From the NCBI RefSeq assembly GCF_964275005.1, contig NC_092693.1, positions 20,513,706 to 20,577,705 on the forward strand: DNA of 64,000 nt. Reading direction: 5' to 3'. The DNA comes from Diadema setosum (lineage: Eukaryota; Echinodermata; Echinoidea; Diadematoida; Diadematidae). The notes under the pieces were generated by a model. It was not told where the DNA came from. It saw nothing but the letters and a program-made list of their open reading frames with translations, and did no database searches. The position numbers and the translations under genes were made by a program. Numbering within the stretch: the stretch's first letter is position 1; each line of letters starts with the position of its first letter. Shown one piece after another: positions 55,301-62,784 of this stretch.

Positions 55301-56901
55301 GCCAACTGCATCCAGGTAAGCATAAAGTTGAAACGGTGTTAACATCATTACATGGCTTGACTTCTGTATGTGAAGTCTGTTGTGTTGCAAAGGATGTCAT
55401 CTGTTCTTCTTCCTCCTCCTCCTCCTTCTCTTCCTCCACTCTTTCTCCTCCTCCTTCTTCACTGTGGTGAAGCTTTTCACGAAATACCTGCAGCAACAAA
55501 CATTTTAAGTTATGTGCAAAGGAAGTATTGAAAGAAGTACTTTTCATTTGGACACGGACAAAAAAATGAACAATCAATTTACGCCTCCCCCCCCCCCCAC
55601 AAAAAAAAAAAGAAATGTGAAATTTCTAGAATTTTTTTTTTAATGACAGTATTGTACAATCACAATTTATTATTTGTGCAATTGTTGTCTCCTTGTTTTA
55701 TTGACCTCCCACAGAGGGTCACACAAACCATGAATGTAGACTCAGAGGTCAGCCTGCTGATGGACACATCCATGTCTCCAAAGAGTGACCAGGAGCGAGA
55801 CCAGCTGGACTCTGAAAGGCGGAGAACAACAACCAAGGTACTTTGTTGCTATCTCCACGTGTGTCTCTATTTTCTCTCCTCCTTCACTGAGAAGACACTG
55901 TTCAGTTTGTACAACAGGGGAATCTTGTTACATTGAGGTTGACGGGTCCAGCTAATGTACCTTGTCACAGCCGTACGCATGGAGCACACCAACAAATGCA
56001 CAACAAATGAACGTGTTCTTGCTTTGATAGGCATACACAAAAAGTAAGACGCAGTGTTGGTGAACAGGAAATGCAACAGGAATGTGCATAATCTCGCTTA
56101 AAACAAAAACACACCAAAAATTCTTGATCCACGTTGTCAAATGGTACTAGTATGTGCAGCTTGGATTGCTGTCCATGAAATTGTCTTTCATTGCCTATTT
56201 TTGTGTCAGCAATCTTTCACTGTAGTCAAACCTGTCTTAGCCGCCACCTGTCTTCAGTGGCCACTGCCGTATATACAACACTGAAAACAATTCCCTCTGA
56301 GAGAAAAGGCATGTTAAAGAACCTGTCTCTAACTGCCACTTCTTCATCTCCTTTGGGTGACTGCTATCGACAGGTTTGACTATATTCCAAAATTAATTCT
56401 TTGGAGCATTAAGTATGTACTATTAAATGATATAAAATGCGCAGTTCCCTCACTTTCTGAAGAGGATATGTTAATGGCCTTCAGATTTTTTTCTTCCCAT
56501 ATAATTTTATCACAACATTTTTTTGACTTCCTGTGCTGAATTTGTAGCTCTTTTTCTATCATCTTGTTACTGTTATTGTTGTCATGCCAACCAAGGTGGT
56601 CAGCGAGCATGTGGCTCAGCTTAACACCAGCCAGGACTTCTCCAACACCATGCACAACTTTGACACCAACTTCTCCTCCCTGCTCATCGAGCTCCTAGAC
56701 AAGCTGAGCCTCTTCAGCACGGCCAACTGCGAGCACAACATGATGAACATCATCCACCGGCTGGACTTCAACGGCTTCTACACCCTGCGCCTGGAGCAGC
56801 TGGCCGCCACCCGCAGTCGGGCGGGGCACGACCATCCCGAGGGGGAGGGGGAGCCCGCGGGAGCCGCTGGTGGCAGTGGTGGAGGGGCGGAGGGGAGATA
56901 G
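39063..56901 (+). CDS. TUBGCP2: Gamma-tubulin complex component 2, 18 coding exons, complete
   Basis: GCP2 pairs with GCP3 and gamma-tubulin in the gamma-tubulin small complex, which nucleates microtubules at centrosomes and spindle poles. All 18 exons have AG acceptors and GT donors and join in phase to 2706 nt: 901 residues plus stop, against about 902 in human. The start MNEFRIHHLVSELMKVLG matches the human N-terminus. Characteristic blocks follow: KNVTPYVTTQVSSH, YLLSKLTEDKE, FEFGVVNHALCGAMRTLVK, APYFEILEKWIYKG, YTLKERQYVEQI, KRYFLLEQGDFFVH, PYDLITQLLRIL, LFRHLFYCKHVERTLC, QNLQYYMMFEVVEP, LDKCLKDCMLTNP and HRLDFNGFY. The GRIP1 domain spans roughly residues 215-500 and GRIP2, the gamma-tubulin-binding half, about 505-830. 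The C-terminal tail is Gly/Glu-rich and lineage-specific. No break is seen. Confidence 0.96.
39674..40093. mobile_element. pogo/Tigger-like MITE (TUBGCP2 intron 1)
   Basis: Begins CAGTTGAACCTCTATTATCC and ends ACGAGAGGTTCAACTG, with TA directly outside both ends (39672-39673, 40094-40095). Both subterminal regions repeat TATCCGG. No transposase. The second copy is at 61047-61572. Confidence 0.8.
40260..40318. repeat. (GT)n microsatellite, TUBGCP2 intron 1
   Basis: About 29 uninterrupted GT units ending roughly 65 bp before exon 2, close enough to affect splicing if its length varies. Confidence 0.97.
40385..40552 (+). CDS. TUBGCP2: TUBGCP2 exon 2
   Basis: Acceptor CCAAAAG, donor AA|GTAAGG. 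Encodes SQGKEGPEVYTELLLKN through NKYDELKSK, residues 18-74. Confidence 0.94.
41761..41905. mobile_element. Deleted copy of the TTGCAACTGATTGACAAATT foldback (TUBGCP2 intron 2)
   Basis: Arms 41796-41850 and 41856-41908 are inverted copies of the same arm sequence as the 5.4-kb element, without its A/T tract and tRNA-like core. The single-sided tail (41761-41795) is the reverse complement of that seen after 5668. A perfect 14-bp direct repeat AATAAGTGTGAGAT flanks it at 41747-41760 and 41906-41919. It ends about 36 bp before the exon 3 polypyrimidine tract. Confidence 0.8.
41955..42117 (+). CDS. TUBGCP2: TUBGCP2 exon 3
   Basis: Acceptor CTGTCAG, donor GAG|GTAAGT. Encodes VRDLDALVYLLSKLTED to MSQEEVSE, residues 74-128. 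Confidence 0.94.
42247..42325. repeat. (ATC)n and (AGT)n trinucleotide repeat, TUBGCP2 intron 3
   Basis: ATC units at about 42250-42296, then AGT/AAT units. Confidence 0.9.
42544..42646 (+). CDS. TUBGCP2: TUBGCP2 exon 4
   Basis: Acceptor TGTCCCAG, donor T|GTAAGT. Encodes LRNQLLSLTSS to REKQAKKN, residues 129-163. This is a variable linker with the conserved KxMxREKQ_KKN end. Confidence 0.92.
43054..43223 (+). CDS. TUBGCP2: TUBGCP2 exon 5
   Basis: Acceptor GATATTCAG, donor ACA|GTGAGT. Encodes INLPNLSPWVFERKFLTGDF and PLGTLPLGMQEIAIVQDLL, residues 163-219, leading into GRIP1. Confidence 0.93.
43248..43464. mobile_element. TACTGTAAAA MITE, TUBGCP2 intron 5
   Basis: Ends TACTGTAAAACATATGTTCG and GATTTACCGTA are inverted matches. 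Interior has repeated TTTCACGAATT and CACGAAATT motifs and GGAGCTGACGGCC. One of six related copies in TUBGCP2 introns. Confidence 0.7.
43831..43870. repeat. Long poly-G tract, TUBGCP2 intron 5
   Basis: About 25 consecutive G, then AAGGA and another G run. Possible G-quadruplex or sequencing-length uncertainty. Confidence 0.9.
44207..44434 (+). CDS. TUBGCP2: TUBGCP2 exon 6
   Basis: Acceptor TTCTGCAG, donor AAG|GTACAA. Encodes GTEGKYILIQATADRLEP through FEFGVVNHALCGAMRTLVK, residues 220-295. Confidence 0.95.
44715..44893. mobile_element. TACTGTAAAA MITE, TUBGCP2 intron 6
   Basis: CTGTAAAACTAGGAACATTC through GGAGCTGACGGCATGAAAC to TTTACAGTA. Same order of motifs as the intron 5 copy, more diverged. 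Confidence 0.65.
45012..45211 (+). CDS. TUBGCP2: TUBGCP2 exon 7
   Basis: Acceptor ATGACAG, donor GG|GTAGGC. Encodes EYNILIAQLEHQAKQGQLPL and FWFYVQPCMQTMEILAAIA, residues 296-362. Confidence 0.95.
45315..45673. mobile_element. TACTGTAAAA MITE relic, TUBGCP2 intron 7
   Basis: A TTCGTGAA motif near the left side and the ACAAAAATGTCTGCTTTTAC end followed by AGTA fit the family. The left boundary is uncertain. Confidence 0.4.
45931..46045 (+). CDS. TUBGCP2: TUBGCP2 exon 8
   Basis: Acceptor CTCCCAG, donor GAG|GTGAGA. Encodes GDMRAQELCLFLTQSACAPY and FEILEKWIYKGVIKDPYCE, residues 362-400. Confidence 0.95.
46455..46874 (+). repeat. Intronic tandem array derived from the exon 9 acceptor region
   Basis: Units of 80-92 bp start at about 46530, 46616, 46700 and 46780, with an older trace from 46455. 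The real exon 9 boundary at 46872 continues the series. Two units (46616, 46700) carry TTGGTAG followed by TTCATGATAGA, nearly identical to the true acceptor and first exon bases. The others are worn. The rest of each unit has GTAAGGGCTCTAG and TTACCCTTGGTAACAGCAG. Exonic homology is about 30 nt. Confidence 0.85.
46875..47049 (+). CDS. TUBGCP2: TUBGCP2 exon 9
   Basis: Acceptor CATTGGTAG, donor G|GTAAGT. Encodes FMIEEHEGLQKEKLQQEYND through GKYLNVVRQCG, residues 401-459. Its acceptor and first ~30 coding bases are echoed four to five times in the preceding intron. I chose this site because only it is followed by the conserved frame. Confidence 0.95.
47200..47247. mobile_element. Terminal fragment of the GGATCCGCCCCTG MITE family, TUBGCP2 intron 9
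   Basis: CCCCCTTTACGGAATTCCTG followed by GATCTGCCTCAG matches the right end of the copies at 22.8 and 33.4 kb. A poly-C tract at 47141-47158 may be its interior. Confidence 0.5.
47339..47489 (+). CDS. TUBGCP2: TUBGCP2 exon 10
   Basis: Acceptor CCCTGCAG, donor AG|GTAATT. Encodes QDPRCPNAEEILYTLKERQY through LIMEERELVQRLR, residues 459-509. Confidence 0.95.
48252..48472. mobile_element. 221-bp foldback, TUBGCP2 intron 10
   Basis: Arms from GTTAGGTGGTAGAAGGCTC to its complement GAGCCTTCTGCCACCCAAC. They pair over about 100 bp, including AAAAGGGCCTACCCACTCC and AGCATGTTCTTGCCATT against their complements. A short unpaired tip remains. It can form a long RNA hairpin in the primary transcript. 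Confidence 0.8.
48493..48880. mobile_element. TTAAAGGG foldback element, TUBGCP2 intron 10
   Basis: TTAA at 48493-48496 and 48877-48880 bounds ends AGGGGTCATATAGTTTTGG and TATACTATACCATCCCT. Each half contains an inverted partner of the other (ATGGCTGAGATATC against GGATGTCTCAGCCAT) around an AAAGGTGGAACTCGCCTTT centre. It ends 60 bp before exon 11. Confidence 0.75.
48940..49119 (+). CDS. TUBGCP2: TUBGCP2 exon 11
   Basis: Acceptor GTGACCAG, donor AG|GTCAGT. Encodes SIKRYFLLEQGDFFVHLMDI through NSDPFKDDLR, residues 509-569, the start of GRIP2. Confidence 0.95.
49212..49371. mobile_element. CAGGG-type MITE, TUBGCP2 intron 11
   Basis: Begins CAGGGCTGCACACAAATCC and ends CACTGTGCAGTCTTG. CATTATG is directly repeated outside both ends (49205-49211 and 49372-49378), the clearest target duplication in this family. 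Confidence 0.8.
49566..50110 (+). repeat. Probable interspersed repeat starting at (AAT)n, TUBGCP2 intron 11
   Basis: An AATAAT run leads into AAGGACATTTATATTGCACA and a region with a worn open stretch (FHNFGASYKNALSPRVTFDF on the plus strand). The ATAAT-start/TTTATATAGCGC style is familiar from animal interspersed repeats, but I cannot name the family. Confidence 0.35.
50219..50437. mobile_element. TACTGTAAAA MITE, TUBGCP2 intron 11
   Basis: CGTAAAACCAGACATTTCGCG through AAAAGTTTCATGCC and GTCGGCTCCAACGTGC to GTGTAACAGTA. Same motifs as the intron 15 copy. It ends 48 bp before exon 12. Confidence 0.55.
50485..50558 (+). CDS. TUBGCP2: TUBGCP2 exon 12
   Basis: Acceptor GCTACAG, donor G|GTATGA. 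Encodes VDLLPYDLITQLLRILSIES and KQEK, residues 569-594. Confidence 0.94.
51376..51482 (+). CDS. TUBGCP2: TUBGCP2 exon 13
   Basis: Acceptor CTATCCAG, donor AAG|GTACTA. Encodes AMLSEMDPTELNISGLEAFS through LILSRK, residues 594-629. Confidence 0.94.
51531..51750. mobile_element. CGCGAAATT-rich MITE relic, TUBGCP2 intron 13
   Basis: TTTCGCGAATTTCGCGAG on the left and CTCGCGAAATCG plus TTCACGAAAATT on the right. The motif set fits the TACTGTAAAA family but the ends are not clear. A poly-T tract follows at 51789-51811. Confidence 0.4.
52297..52367 (+). CDS. TUBGCP2: TUBGCP2 exon 14
   Basis: Acceptor TCTCCCAG, donor AA|GTAAGT. Encodes ALTKYQMLFRHLFYCKHVER and TLC, residues 630-653. Confidence 0.95.
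52530..52760. repeat. CAAACCTGTC-type repeat relic, TUBGCP2 intron 14
   Basis: GTCAAACTTGCTCTAGTGATGACC and ATAGCGACCACATGGG echo the GTCAAACCTGTC element in intron 17. Boundaries unclear. The 75-codon frame here is not coding. Confidence 0.4.
53134..53613. mobile_element. Inverted tandem array of GGTTCGTTATTCCGAA units, TUBGCP2 intron 14
   Basis: The left half (53134-about 53410) repeats GGTTCGTTATTCCGAA and GTTCGTTAATCCGAAAATG. The right half (about 53411-53613) holds the same units in reverse complement (TTCGGAATAACGAACC style). The whole is a ~480-bp imperfect hairpin ending 88 bp before exon 15. Outer ends GTTTGTTATTCC and GGAATAACAAAC are an inverted pair. Confidence 0.85.
53702..53876 (+). 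CDS. TUBGCP2: TUBGCP2 exon 15
   Basis: Acceptor CTGTCCAG, donor CAG|GTGAGT. Encodes IWLLNKEAKRFTLYSSRWYA and LVQNLQYYMMFEVVEPHWHI, residues 653-711. More G+C-rich than its introns. Confidence 0.95.
54237..54609. mobile_element. TTAAAGGG foldback element, TUBGCP2 intron 15
   Basis: Second long copy of the 48.5-kb element, same orientation, with TTAA at 54237-54240 and 54606-54609 and centre TGTGGGACCCACC. By eye about 85% identical to the intron 10 copy. Confidence 0.75.
54938..55136. mobile_element. TACTGTAAAA MITE, TUBGCP2 intron 15
   Basis: Begins TACTGTAAAATGAGGAATG and ends GACATTTTTTACTGTA (inverted). Interior has AATTTCGCGAGCG, two GCGAAAATTTCATGCC copies and GGCCGTCAGCTCC. It ends 36 bp before exon 16. 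Confidence 0.75.
55172..55315 (+). CDS. TUBGCP2: TUBGCP2 exon 16
   Basis: Acceptor CCATGCAG, donor CAG|GTAAGC. Encodes VSNIDEVLEHHMDFLDKCLK and DCMLTNPDIL, residues 712-759. A MITE ends 36 bp upstream, so the branch point probably lies in or at its edge. Confidence 0.95.
55715..55837 (+). CDS. TUBGCP2: TUBGCP2 exon 17
   Basis: Acceptor CTCCCACAG, donor AAG|GTACTT. Encodes RVTQTMNVDSEVSLLMDTSM through SERRRTTTK, residues 760-800, the least conserved GRIP2 linker. Confidence 0.88.
56225..56380. mobile_element. TA-flanked MITE, TUBGCP2 intron 17
   Basis: Ends GTCAAACCTGTCTTAGC and TATCGACAGGTTTGAC are inverted matches with TA outside each (56223-56224, 56381-56382), as in Tc1/mariner insertions. 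Confidence 0.7.
56596..56901 (+). CDS. TUBGCP2: TUBGCP2 exon 18 (stop codon)
   Basis: Acceptor CAACCAAG with a T-rich tract upstream. Encodes VVSEHVAQLNTSQDFSNTMH, then HNMMNIIHRLDFNGFYTLRL, and a Gly/Glu-rich tail ending GGAEGR before TAG, residues 801-901. Confidence 0.94.
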   Translation: MVSEHVAQLNTSQDFSNTMHNFDTNFSSLLIELLDKLSLFSTANCEHNMMNIIHRLDFNGFYTLRLEQLAATRSRAGHDHPEGEGEPAGAAGGSGGGAEGR

Positions 56902-57113
56902 GGAAAAGATGGACTGGGTAAAGATATTCAAAGTTGAGGGTAAAGGGCAGCCAAGGGCCTCTGGTGTCATTACCAATGGAAGATAGGATCATCGGATTCC
57001 GCAAGCTCCCTGGGATAGACAGATAGACAGACAGACAGTATGTTTGTGATTCTAATGAGGAACTGGGGGAGAGATGGTACTGTCCATTGGGATGTGCTGC
57101 CAGGGAAAGAGAA

Positions 57114-57297
57114 AATAAAAAGCCATAGTTATGTATGGAAAGACATGAACATACATTGTAGATGGAGGATGGTGTGTTTGGTTGCCTTGAACACAGGTGG
57201 GGAATGAGTCATAGGCTACAAACAGCTTGACTAAGTTTCATCTAGACTTTGATGGGCCCTAGAACTAATGGCACTTTAGATGTCATGTTTGAATAAA
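57114..57297 (+). terminator. Candidate TUBGCP2 polyadenylation signals
   Basis: AATAAA occurs at 57114-57119 and 57292-57297, 213 and 391 bp past the stop. Either could be used. Confidence 0.45.
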
Positions 57298-57861
57298 TCA
57301 CTGTTTTGAAGATTCACACTATTGGAGGAGCATCGCTAGCGATTGTCTGCACATGTTGCAATCTAAGGACTAATTTCAAAGAGAAAGTGTGTAGCCCTTT
57401 TTCTTTTTCTCTTGCCGTAAGTTACAAACAAAAACAAATGACTATCTAGAATCATATTTACTGTGTTTGACCAATATTTGGATGTTTAGGTCATAAGAAT
57501 ATGTGATGACGGCATGTCTAATGTGACCCATCGAAGATCCATCTCCATAACCTGATTATTGTCTATCTAGAAATACTCCACACTTTCTTAGTAGGAAGAT
57601 TTGCACTCTTCACCTTTATGCCCCATGCGTCTACTCCTGACCAGACATACATATCAAAGATGTGTTCTCACTCATTATCCACATGAAGTTAATTCCTTGC
57701 TAAAAATCCACAGAAAGTGTTTGATTTTCTTGCGTAGTTTTGTGTGCAAAACTGCTGAAGAATGTACGCATGGTAATGTTAATAGTCTGAATCGATCCTA
57801 ACTGCTACTGTACAAATGTACTTTGTATTTGTTTCAAGAGTGCCTCTATTGATAGAGTATA

Positions 57862-58505
57862 CAAATGATGCACAGGATAGAGTGTGTTAGTGAAGGTGCG
57901 GCGCGCTCGAGAGTATTGACAATGGTGCGACATGCACGAGGCGGAGCCGAGTGCATGTTTGCAACCGTTGTCAATACTCGAGAGTGCGCCGCACCTTCAC
58001 TAATGCCACGAAATAATCCTGTGCATCATTTGTTTTATAAAATGGGTCGAAAACTAACAGCATTATTCACGTACCTTTGTGGGTCAATACCAGTCAGCTA
58101 CATGTAGCACTCTCTCAAAAGTCAAGATGTCCGAAGATGTTCGTCCCAAACATACGCACGTCGCACTCGGAAATCCCGCACATAAGTACTGTACGTAGAG
58201 TATACGTATGCCACGTGTTATGCACAAGAAAGGCCGCCGGCTGTTGTGGCAGCCCGCGGCCCGAACTAGAAGTTGTTTACAGGATTGACAGCGCGTATAG
58301 TAGCGCGTGACGCACTTGTAACAACTGATTGAGTGCGCACTGCTAGTGTAAACATTGTGACGTACATCAGGCCAGGGAGGTGGAAGAGAGACTCTTCCAC
58401 CTCCCTGGTCAGGCCGTGCATTTTCTAAGAAATTAATGCACGCACACGTGACTCATTTCAGCGCTTCCAATTGGCTACATTCTTGAACCCATTTTATAAT
58501 ATTTA
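57862..58505. mobile_element. CpG-rich element: long hairpin plus adjacent inverted-ended segment
   Basis: 57862-58032 is a hairpin from CAAATGATGCACAGGAT to its complement, with arms holding GGTGCGGCGC and CTCGAGAGTATTGACAA and a tip GAGGCGGAGCCGAG. Next to it, TTTTATAAAATGGGTC (58033) and GAACCCATTTTATAA (58487) bracket a CpG-rich segment. Same two-part plan as 33480-34095. Confidence 0.5.
58372..58408. other. 37-bp perfect hairpin
   Basis: CCAGGGAGGTGGAAGAG, an AGA loop, and the exact reverse complement, placed inside the CpG-rich segment. Confidence 0.9.
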
Positions 58506-58610
58506 TTGATACATTATGTTTGAATTGTCATGTCTTCCCCCCAATAGTCTTGTTTCACTGAAATTTTTGTCCATGTGTTGAATCCATACAACTGCCTTAG
58601 TGCATGTTAA

Positions 58611-59279
58611 TCCTAACTAGGCCGGGCTATTTTGGTAGATGATAGAGCCGGGGGGGCTCCCAGGCCCCCCCTCCAGATCTCGGTCGTCGATCGCGACGAA
58701 AATTGGCACACATATTGCGAAAGATGTAATCTAAAGTACCATGAACTTAATTTTTTTTTTTTTTTAATTATCATTTATGCCAAATTATGTTAATTTATGC
58801 ATAATGATGCATGAAATCAGACATTTTGGTATAAATCACTAAATAAAGCTCAAAACAGTATTTTATTGTTTTTTGAATTTATGTATTTCCTTGTTTTATT
58901 TACTTTTATGTTTTTCATTGATTTTTTGATGAAATTTGTCTGGGACATTGTTTCGAACAAGAAAATGTGTTATTCATTGATTTTAATCAATAAAAACCCC
59001 AAATAATCATGCTTTTATGAAATTTGCCTGTAAATACAAATTGTACAGTTTGCATTGAAATTGTACACGAATTCACATTTTTGAGCAATTTTTGGTCTGA
59101 CATGCACATACATATTTATGCGCAACTTCGGAACCGCGTGCCCGGGCATCGCAAATTTGGTGTCAAAAGATGCGGGAAACTCGAAAGAAAAAAGTCATGA
59201 AACGTCGCAGTGATAGCTTTTCACGATAGCGATATATCGCGCGGAACGTCGAGGCCCCCCCCCCCCGGCCTAGTTAGGG
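58611..59279. mobile_element. piggyBac-type MITE, copy 2
   Basis: Inverted relative to the 27.7-kb copy. Ends TCCTAACTAGGCCGGG and CCCCGGCCTAGTTAGGG with TTAA outside each (58607-58610, 59280-59283). It lacks an internal stretch of roughly 90 bp present in copy 1 (after GCTCAAAA). Otherwise highly similar. Confidence 0.78.
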
Positions 59280-59497
59280 TTAATGTTATGTGAGAAAGGC
59301 AAATTGATGCTAGTTTTATGTACAGTCTGTGTAGTGTGTCATTTTTGAAGCATGCGTACATGACAGTGGATAAACAATGCTCACAAACATTGTGAAACTG
59401 GCATAGTGGTATGCCCTAGATAATGTGTCACAATTTTTTCTTGTTTCGCTTTCCATGAACGTGATGTTATGTACAACCTGCAATTGTATTTTATATA

Positions 59498-59701
59498 CAG
59501 AGAAACCCTGTTATGGTGAGCTTACTTACATTGAGACACCAGTAGTATACCCGATTTAACGAGGTGAATTAGGCAGTACTGTATTTAGCTGGTCTTTTTT
59601 TGTTTTCTTTTTTTTTTACATTTGTATGTTTGTGAGGAGGTACTGGTTATAACAAGATAAAATTGGCAGTCCCAGCAACATCCCTATAACGGGTTTCTCA
59701 G
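59498..59701. mobile_element. TA-flanked MITE with CAGAGAAACCC ends
   Basis: CAGAGAAACCCTGTTATGG and CCTATAACGGGTTTCTCAG are inverted matches with TA outside each (59496-59497, 59702-59703). Confidence 0.75.
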
Positions 59702-59703
59702 TA

Positions 59704-60499
59704 CATTGCACCTGTTGATTTCACATTTTTTGAGAAGGTGTGGTTTCTTTAGTGAGCTGGTGATCTGAGGAAAACTTGGCACTTGAATATCAAAGACATG
59801 CTTCCTAATGCATGATTGATGTGACTTTTTTGTAACGTGGTTGCCTGTGATTGTTTTCCTAGCTGCTACTGGGTGAGTTTCATGCCATGTAGGCCCAGCT
59901 GGGTGTAAAGCTTCCCCCCTCTGAGAGAATGTCTAGAATTCTCTATAATGTGTACAAAAGAGGAGTACAGCATGCTTTTGTAAAGAGTTTTGAATGAATC
60001 ATGCAATGCTCGTGTGTAGAGGGTGTAAAGCACTCTAAACCATGCATGTGTATATATTTACTGTATGTATCAAATACCTTTCCACACTCATTTGTAAATG
60101 GAACACACGAGCAAGTGACATGTAAATGTGTACAGTTGTAATGCATAAAATGTAAATTCAGAGACATAAAAATTGCTGTGAAATAAATGCAAGTTTGCAA
60201 AGGTGGCCATACTTTGATTATTGACTTCTTTATACACGTAACCTGAATCAGGGCATTTGAGCTTCAACACACATTGGCAGATACACTCAAGCACTAAATA
60301 CATGTACATTCCTTTTGAAAGTGTAACCATTGCAACCATTTATTGGAACTAGAAACAAGTACCAAAGGTATTCATTTGAGGCGGTCATCATGAGGCAAAA
60401 GAAAAAAAAAAAAGACTCCACATTACTGACACTAACTGAAGTATATGTACTGTGTGCACTAGCCTACATTTCATCATGTATGATACTGTATACTTACTG
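59704..60499. other. No gene seen
   Basis: AT-rich, frames under about 85 codons without domains. A poly-A run is at 60402-60413. Confidence 0.4.
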
Positions 60500-60707
60500 C
60501 AGGGCTAGACACAAACTTTTCTCCAATGGCCCGTTTGGGCCATCGATTCATTTGAATTTGAAAGTTTGGTGGCCAAAAGAAAAAATAAATAAATACAAAA
60601 ATACAGAGAAACATCATCAATTTTTCAATCTTAGTTGCCTGACGGGGCAATTTGGTGGCCCGACATCAATTTCTAGTGGCCCTGGGCCAAAGTTAATGTC
60701 AAGCCTG
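60500..60707. mobile_element. CAGGG-type MITE
   Basis: CAGGGCTAGACACAAACTTT and CCAAAGTTAATGTCAAGCC followed by TG form the inverted ends. Interior has GGCCCGTTTGGGCC and TGGTGGCCCGAC. No unambiguous target duplication. Confidence 0.65.
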
Positions 60708-61046
60708 TTACTCTATCATTCAAATGAAAACCATTGAACATCACGTCCAGACAACTGCAAACCCAGACCTCTCTCCCCTCTCTTCTGGCCGAATCCAATG
60801 ACTTGACAACTGAACTTTAAATGATTATAAACTAGATGCTTTGCAGTCTGAAGATGGGTGTTTGGTAACCAAAAAATGAGAAAAGAACCTGCAGATTATG
60901 TACCAACAGATTTAATAAATAGATGAGTGAGAAAAATGCCATGATGTTGAATTTGGATATGAGATGGGACCTACATTTTCCTAAATTCACAAATCAAAGC
61001 TCTGGAGGCACTTGCCAACAGGCACTTGGTTGTAGCAATCAAAATA

Positions 61047-61572
61047 CAGTTCGACCTCTCCTATTTGGCCTCCCTTTATCCTGATGTCTCTATTGTCTGG
61101 ATGTGACATCGGCATAGTTTTTTTTTTTTTTTTTCAATCTAATAATTACAGGGAAAAGGGGGATTTCACACTCAAACAAAATTCCTACACAAACTTGAAT
61201 GACTTACATATTCTCAACATAATTAACATACATTCACATCTAATTTTCATTTAAATAATGCATTCAGACATTCAGTAGCCTACCCCTAAATCACCATAGG
61301 AACATGGACGGAAACTTTTCATTAAATCTGGGCACAGTACAGGTGAGATCGTTCACTGAGAAAATTATCAGAGAATTCTGAACGCAGACCAGCTGACAAG
61401 GATGTGACATGTTCATGCAAACTTGATACAAGCATACATGTGTACACGTACATTTCAGCTACCATTGGGTAGGCAGTTGCATGTATTAAACATTGAGTCT
61501 CCCATATCCGGCTAAATCTCTTATCCAGATGAGCATCAGTCCTGATATGTCTGGATAGGAGAGGTTGGACTG
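61047..61572. mobile_element. pogo/Tigger-like MITE, copy 2
   Basis: CAGTTCGACCTCTCCTATTTG to GGATAGGAGAGGTTGGACTG, with TA on the left (61045-61046) and TG on the right. Longer and more diverged than the intron 1 copy at 39674. Confidence 0.72.
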
Positions 61573-61655
61573 TGCAGTGTACTACAGATTCTATCACCGT
61601 CACTTTCAGAGATACCATTTACATAGCTTCAAGAAATTGACCACATCTTCAAATT

Positions 61656-61803
61656 ATTGCAACAGATTGACAAAAAGCCCTTTGACGTAAATAACCACTC
61701 ATTGTTCAGTCTTGAGTAATAGCCATGATAAAACATATGATCTCTGACACTGAATAATCATCGTTTATTTACGTCAATGAAGGGCAATTTGTCAATCAGT
61801 TGG
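61656..61803. mobile_element. Diverged copy of the TTGCAACTGATTGACAAATT foldback
   Basis: ATTGCAACAGATTGACAAAA and GGGCAATTTGTCAATCAG are opposing arms, with ATAGCCATGATAAA inside. The one-sided tail (about 61804-61825) again follows the right arm, as at 5.7 kb. Confidence 0.7.
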
Positions 61804-61825
61804 AAGAAAACCTACTTGATGCAAG

Positions 61826-62713
61826 AATCAATAATTTGAATAACCTAAATTAATTCACATCTACAAAAAGTGAGTCCATACCTATGCTGTAGAGGACACA
61901 ATGAGGTAAGCATAAAAAATATAATCATGTTAAAAAGGGGCCAAGATTTTTGCATGTGTCTGCCATGTACATATGTAGCTACCAGACAGATAGGTGATTG
62001 ATATTACTGAAACCAAACTAAGCTCTTCTCGGGTGAACAGATCACAACTGTAATTAGCCATTTAAAGTCATCTGTAATGAAACTCGACCCAGAACTTTGC
62101 ACTGCATGTATTACAAAGCAAAGGACATTTCTAGGAAATTAGCAAGAATATCAAACTGTGAAATGTAATCATAGACAGGCAATTTGAAATTCTTGAATCA
62201 ATCCAACATTTTGTTTGCTTTCATGATTAACAAACTAAAAACTTATAAAAAGACACCAGCACATAACAGCAAGATGGCACTGTGTGACAAAAATTAAGCC
62301 CCAGCGTCGTCTGACATCCTTTAGGCCATTAATAGAAAAAATTAAAACAAAGAATGTTTCTTTTGAAAGAAACAGCAACAACAACTAAAGGGTCCAGCCT
62401 GCTGGACCATCTGAAATTCACAATGCATCAGTGCTTTCCCACCATGCTATTCAGCTATTGCTTCCAGCAATCAACGTCCTCGTAAAACACTAAAGACTAG
62501 TGCGTGGGCCTGAGAAAGAGGAAAGTGCACTTTTTGATGACATCAAGCATAGCTCGTGGACTTCACAGTTCTTTATACACTGTAATGAAGGCACTGCTTG
62601 TCAAATCTCCTTCAGTCCCTGAGGCATGGGAGTAGGCGTGGGTGGGGACCACTGCGTCCGAGTTCCACCAATGTTTAAGGTGGAGAAGTGCAGGGAGGCA
62701 CCTGCTGATGTCC
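61826..62713 (-). other. Probable 3' UTR/flank of the terminal minus-strand gene
   Basis: No frame or repeat recognised. It lies directly past the stop codon of the gene below. Confidence 0.35.
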
Positions 62714-62784
62714 TCATGTCTTTCTCTGGGCAGCCAACTGCTTGAAGAGATGCCTGAGTTGCCTCTTTCTGTCATTGTGGCACC
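62714..62784 (-). CDS. Unrecognised gene, terminal coding exon
   Basis: 71 coding nt giving [20 protein letters not shown] and KT, then TGA at 62714-62716. Acceptor has a TTTTCATTTTCCTTTTATTC tract. Confidence 0.58.

Noticed and set aside
56695-57004. 93- and 78-codon minus-strand frames
   Set aside because: Shadows of TUBGCP2 exon 18 and its 3' UTR.
62563-62775. 70-codon minus-strand frame in the terminal exon
   Set aside because: Out of phase with the upstream exon joined by good splice sites; the shorter in-phase ending is preferred.
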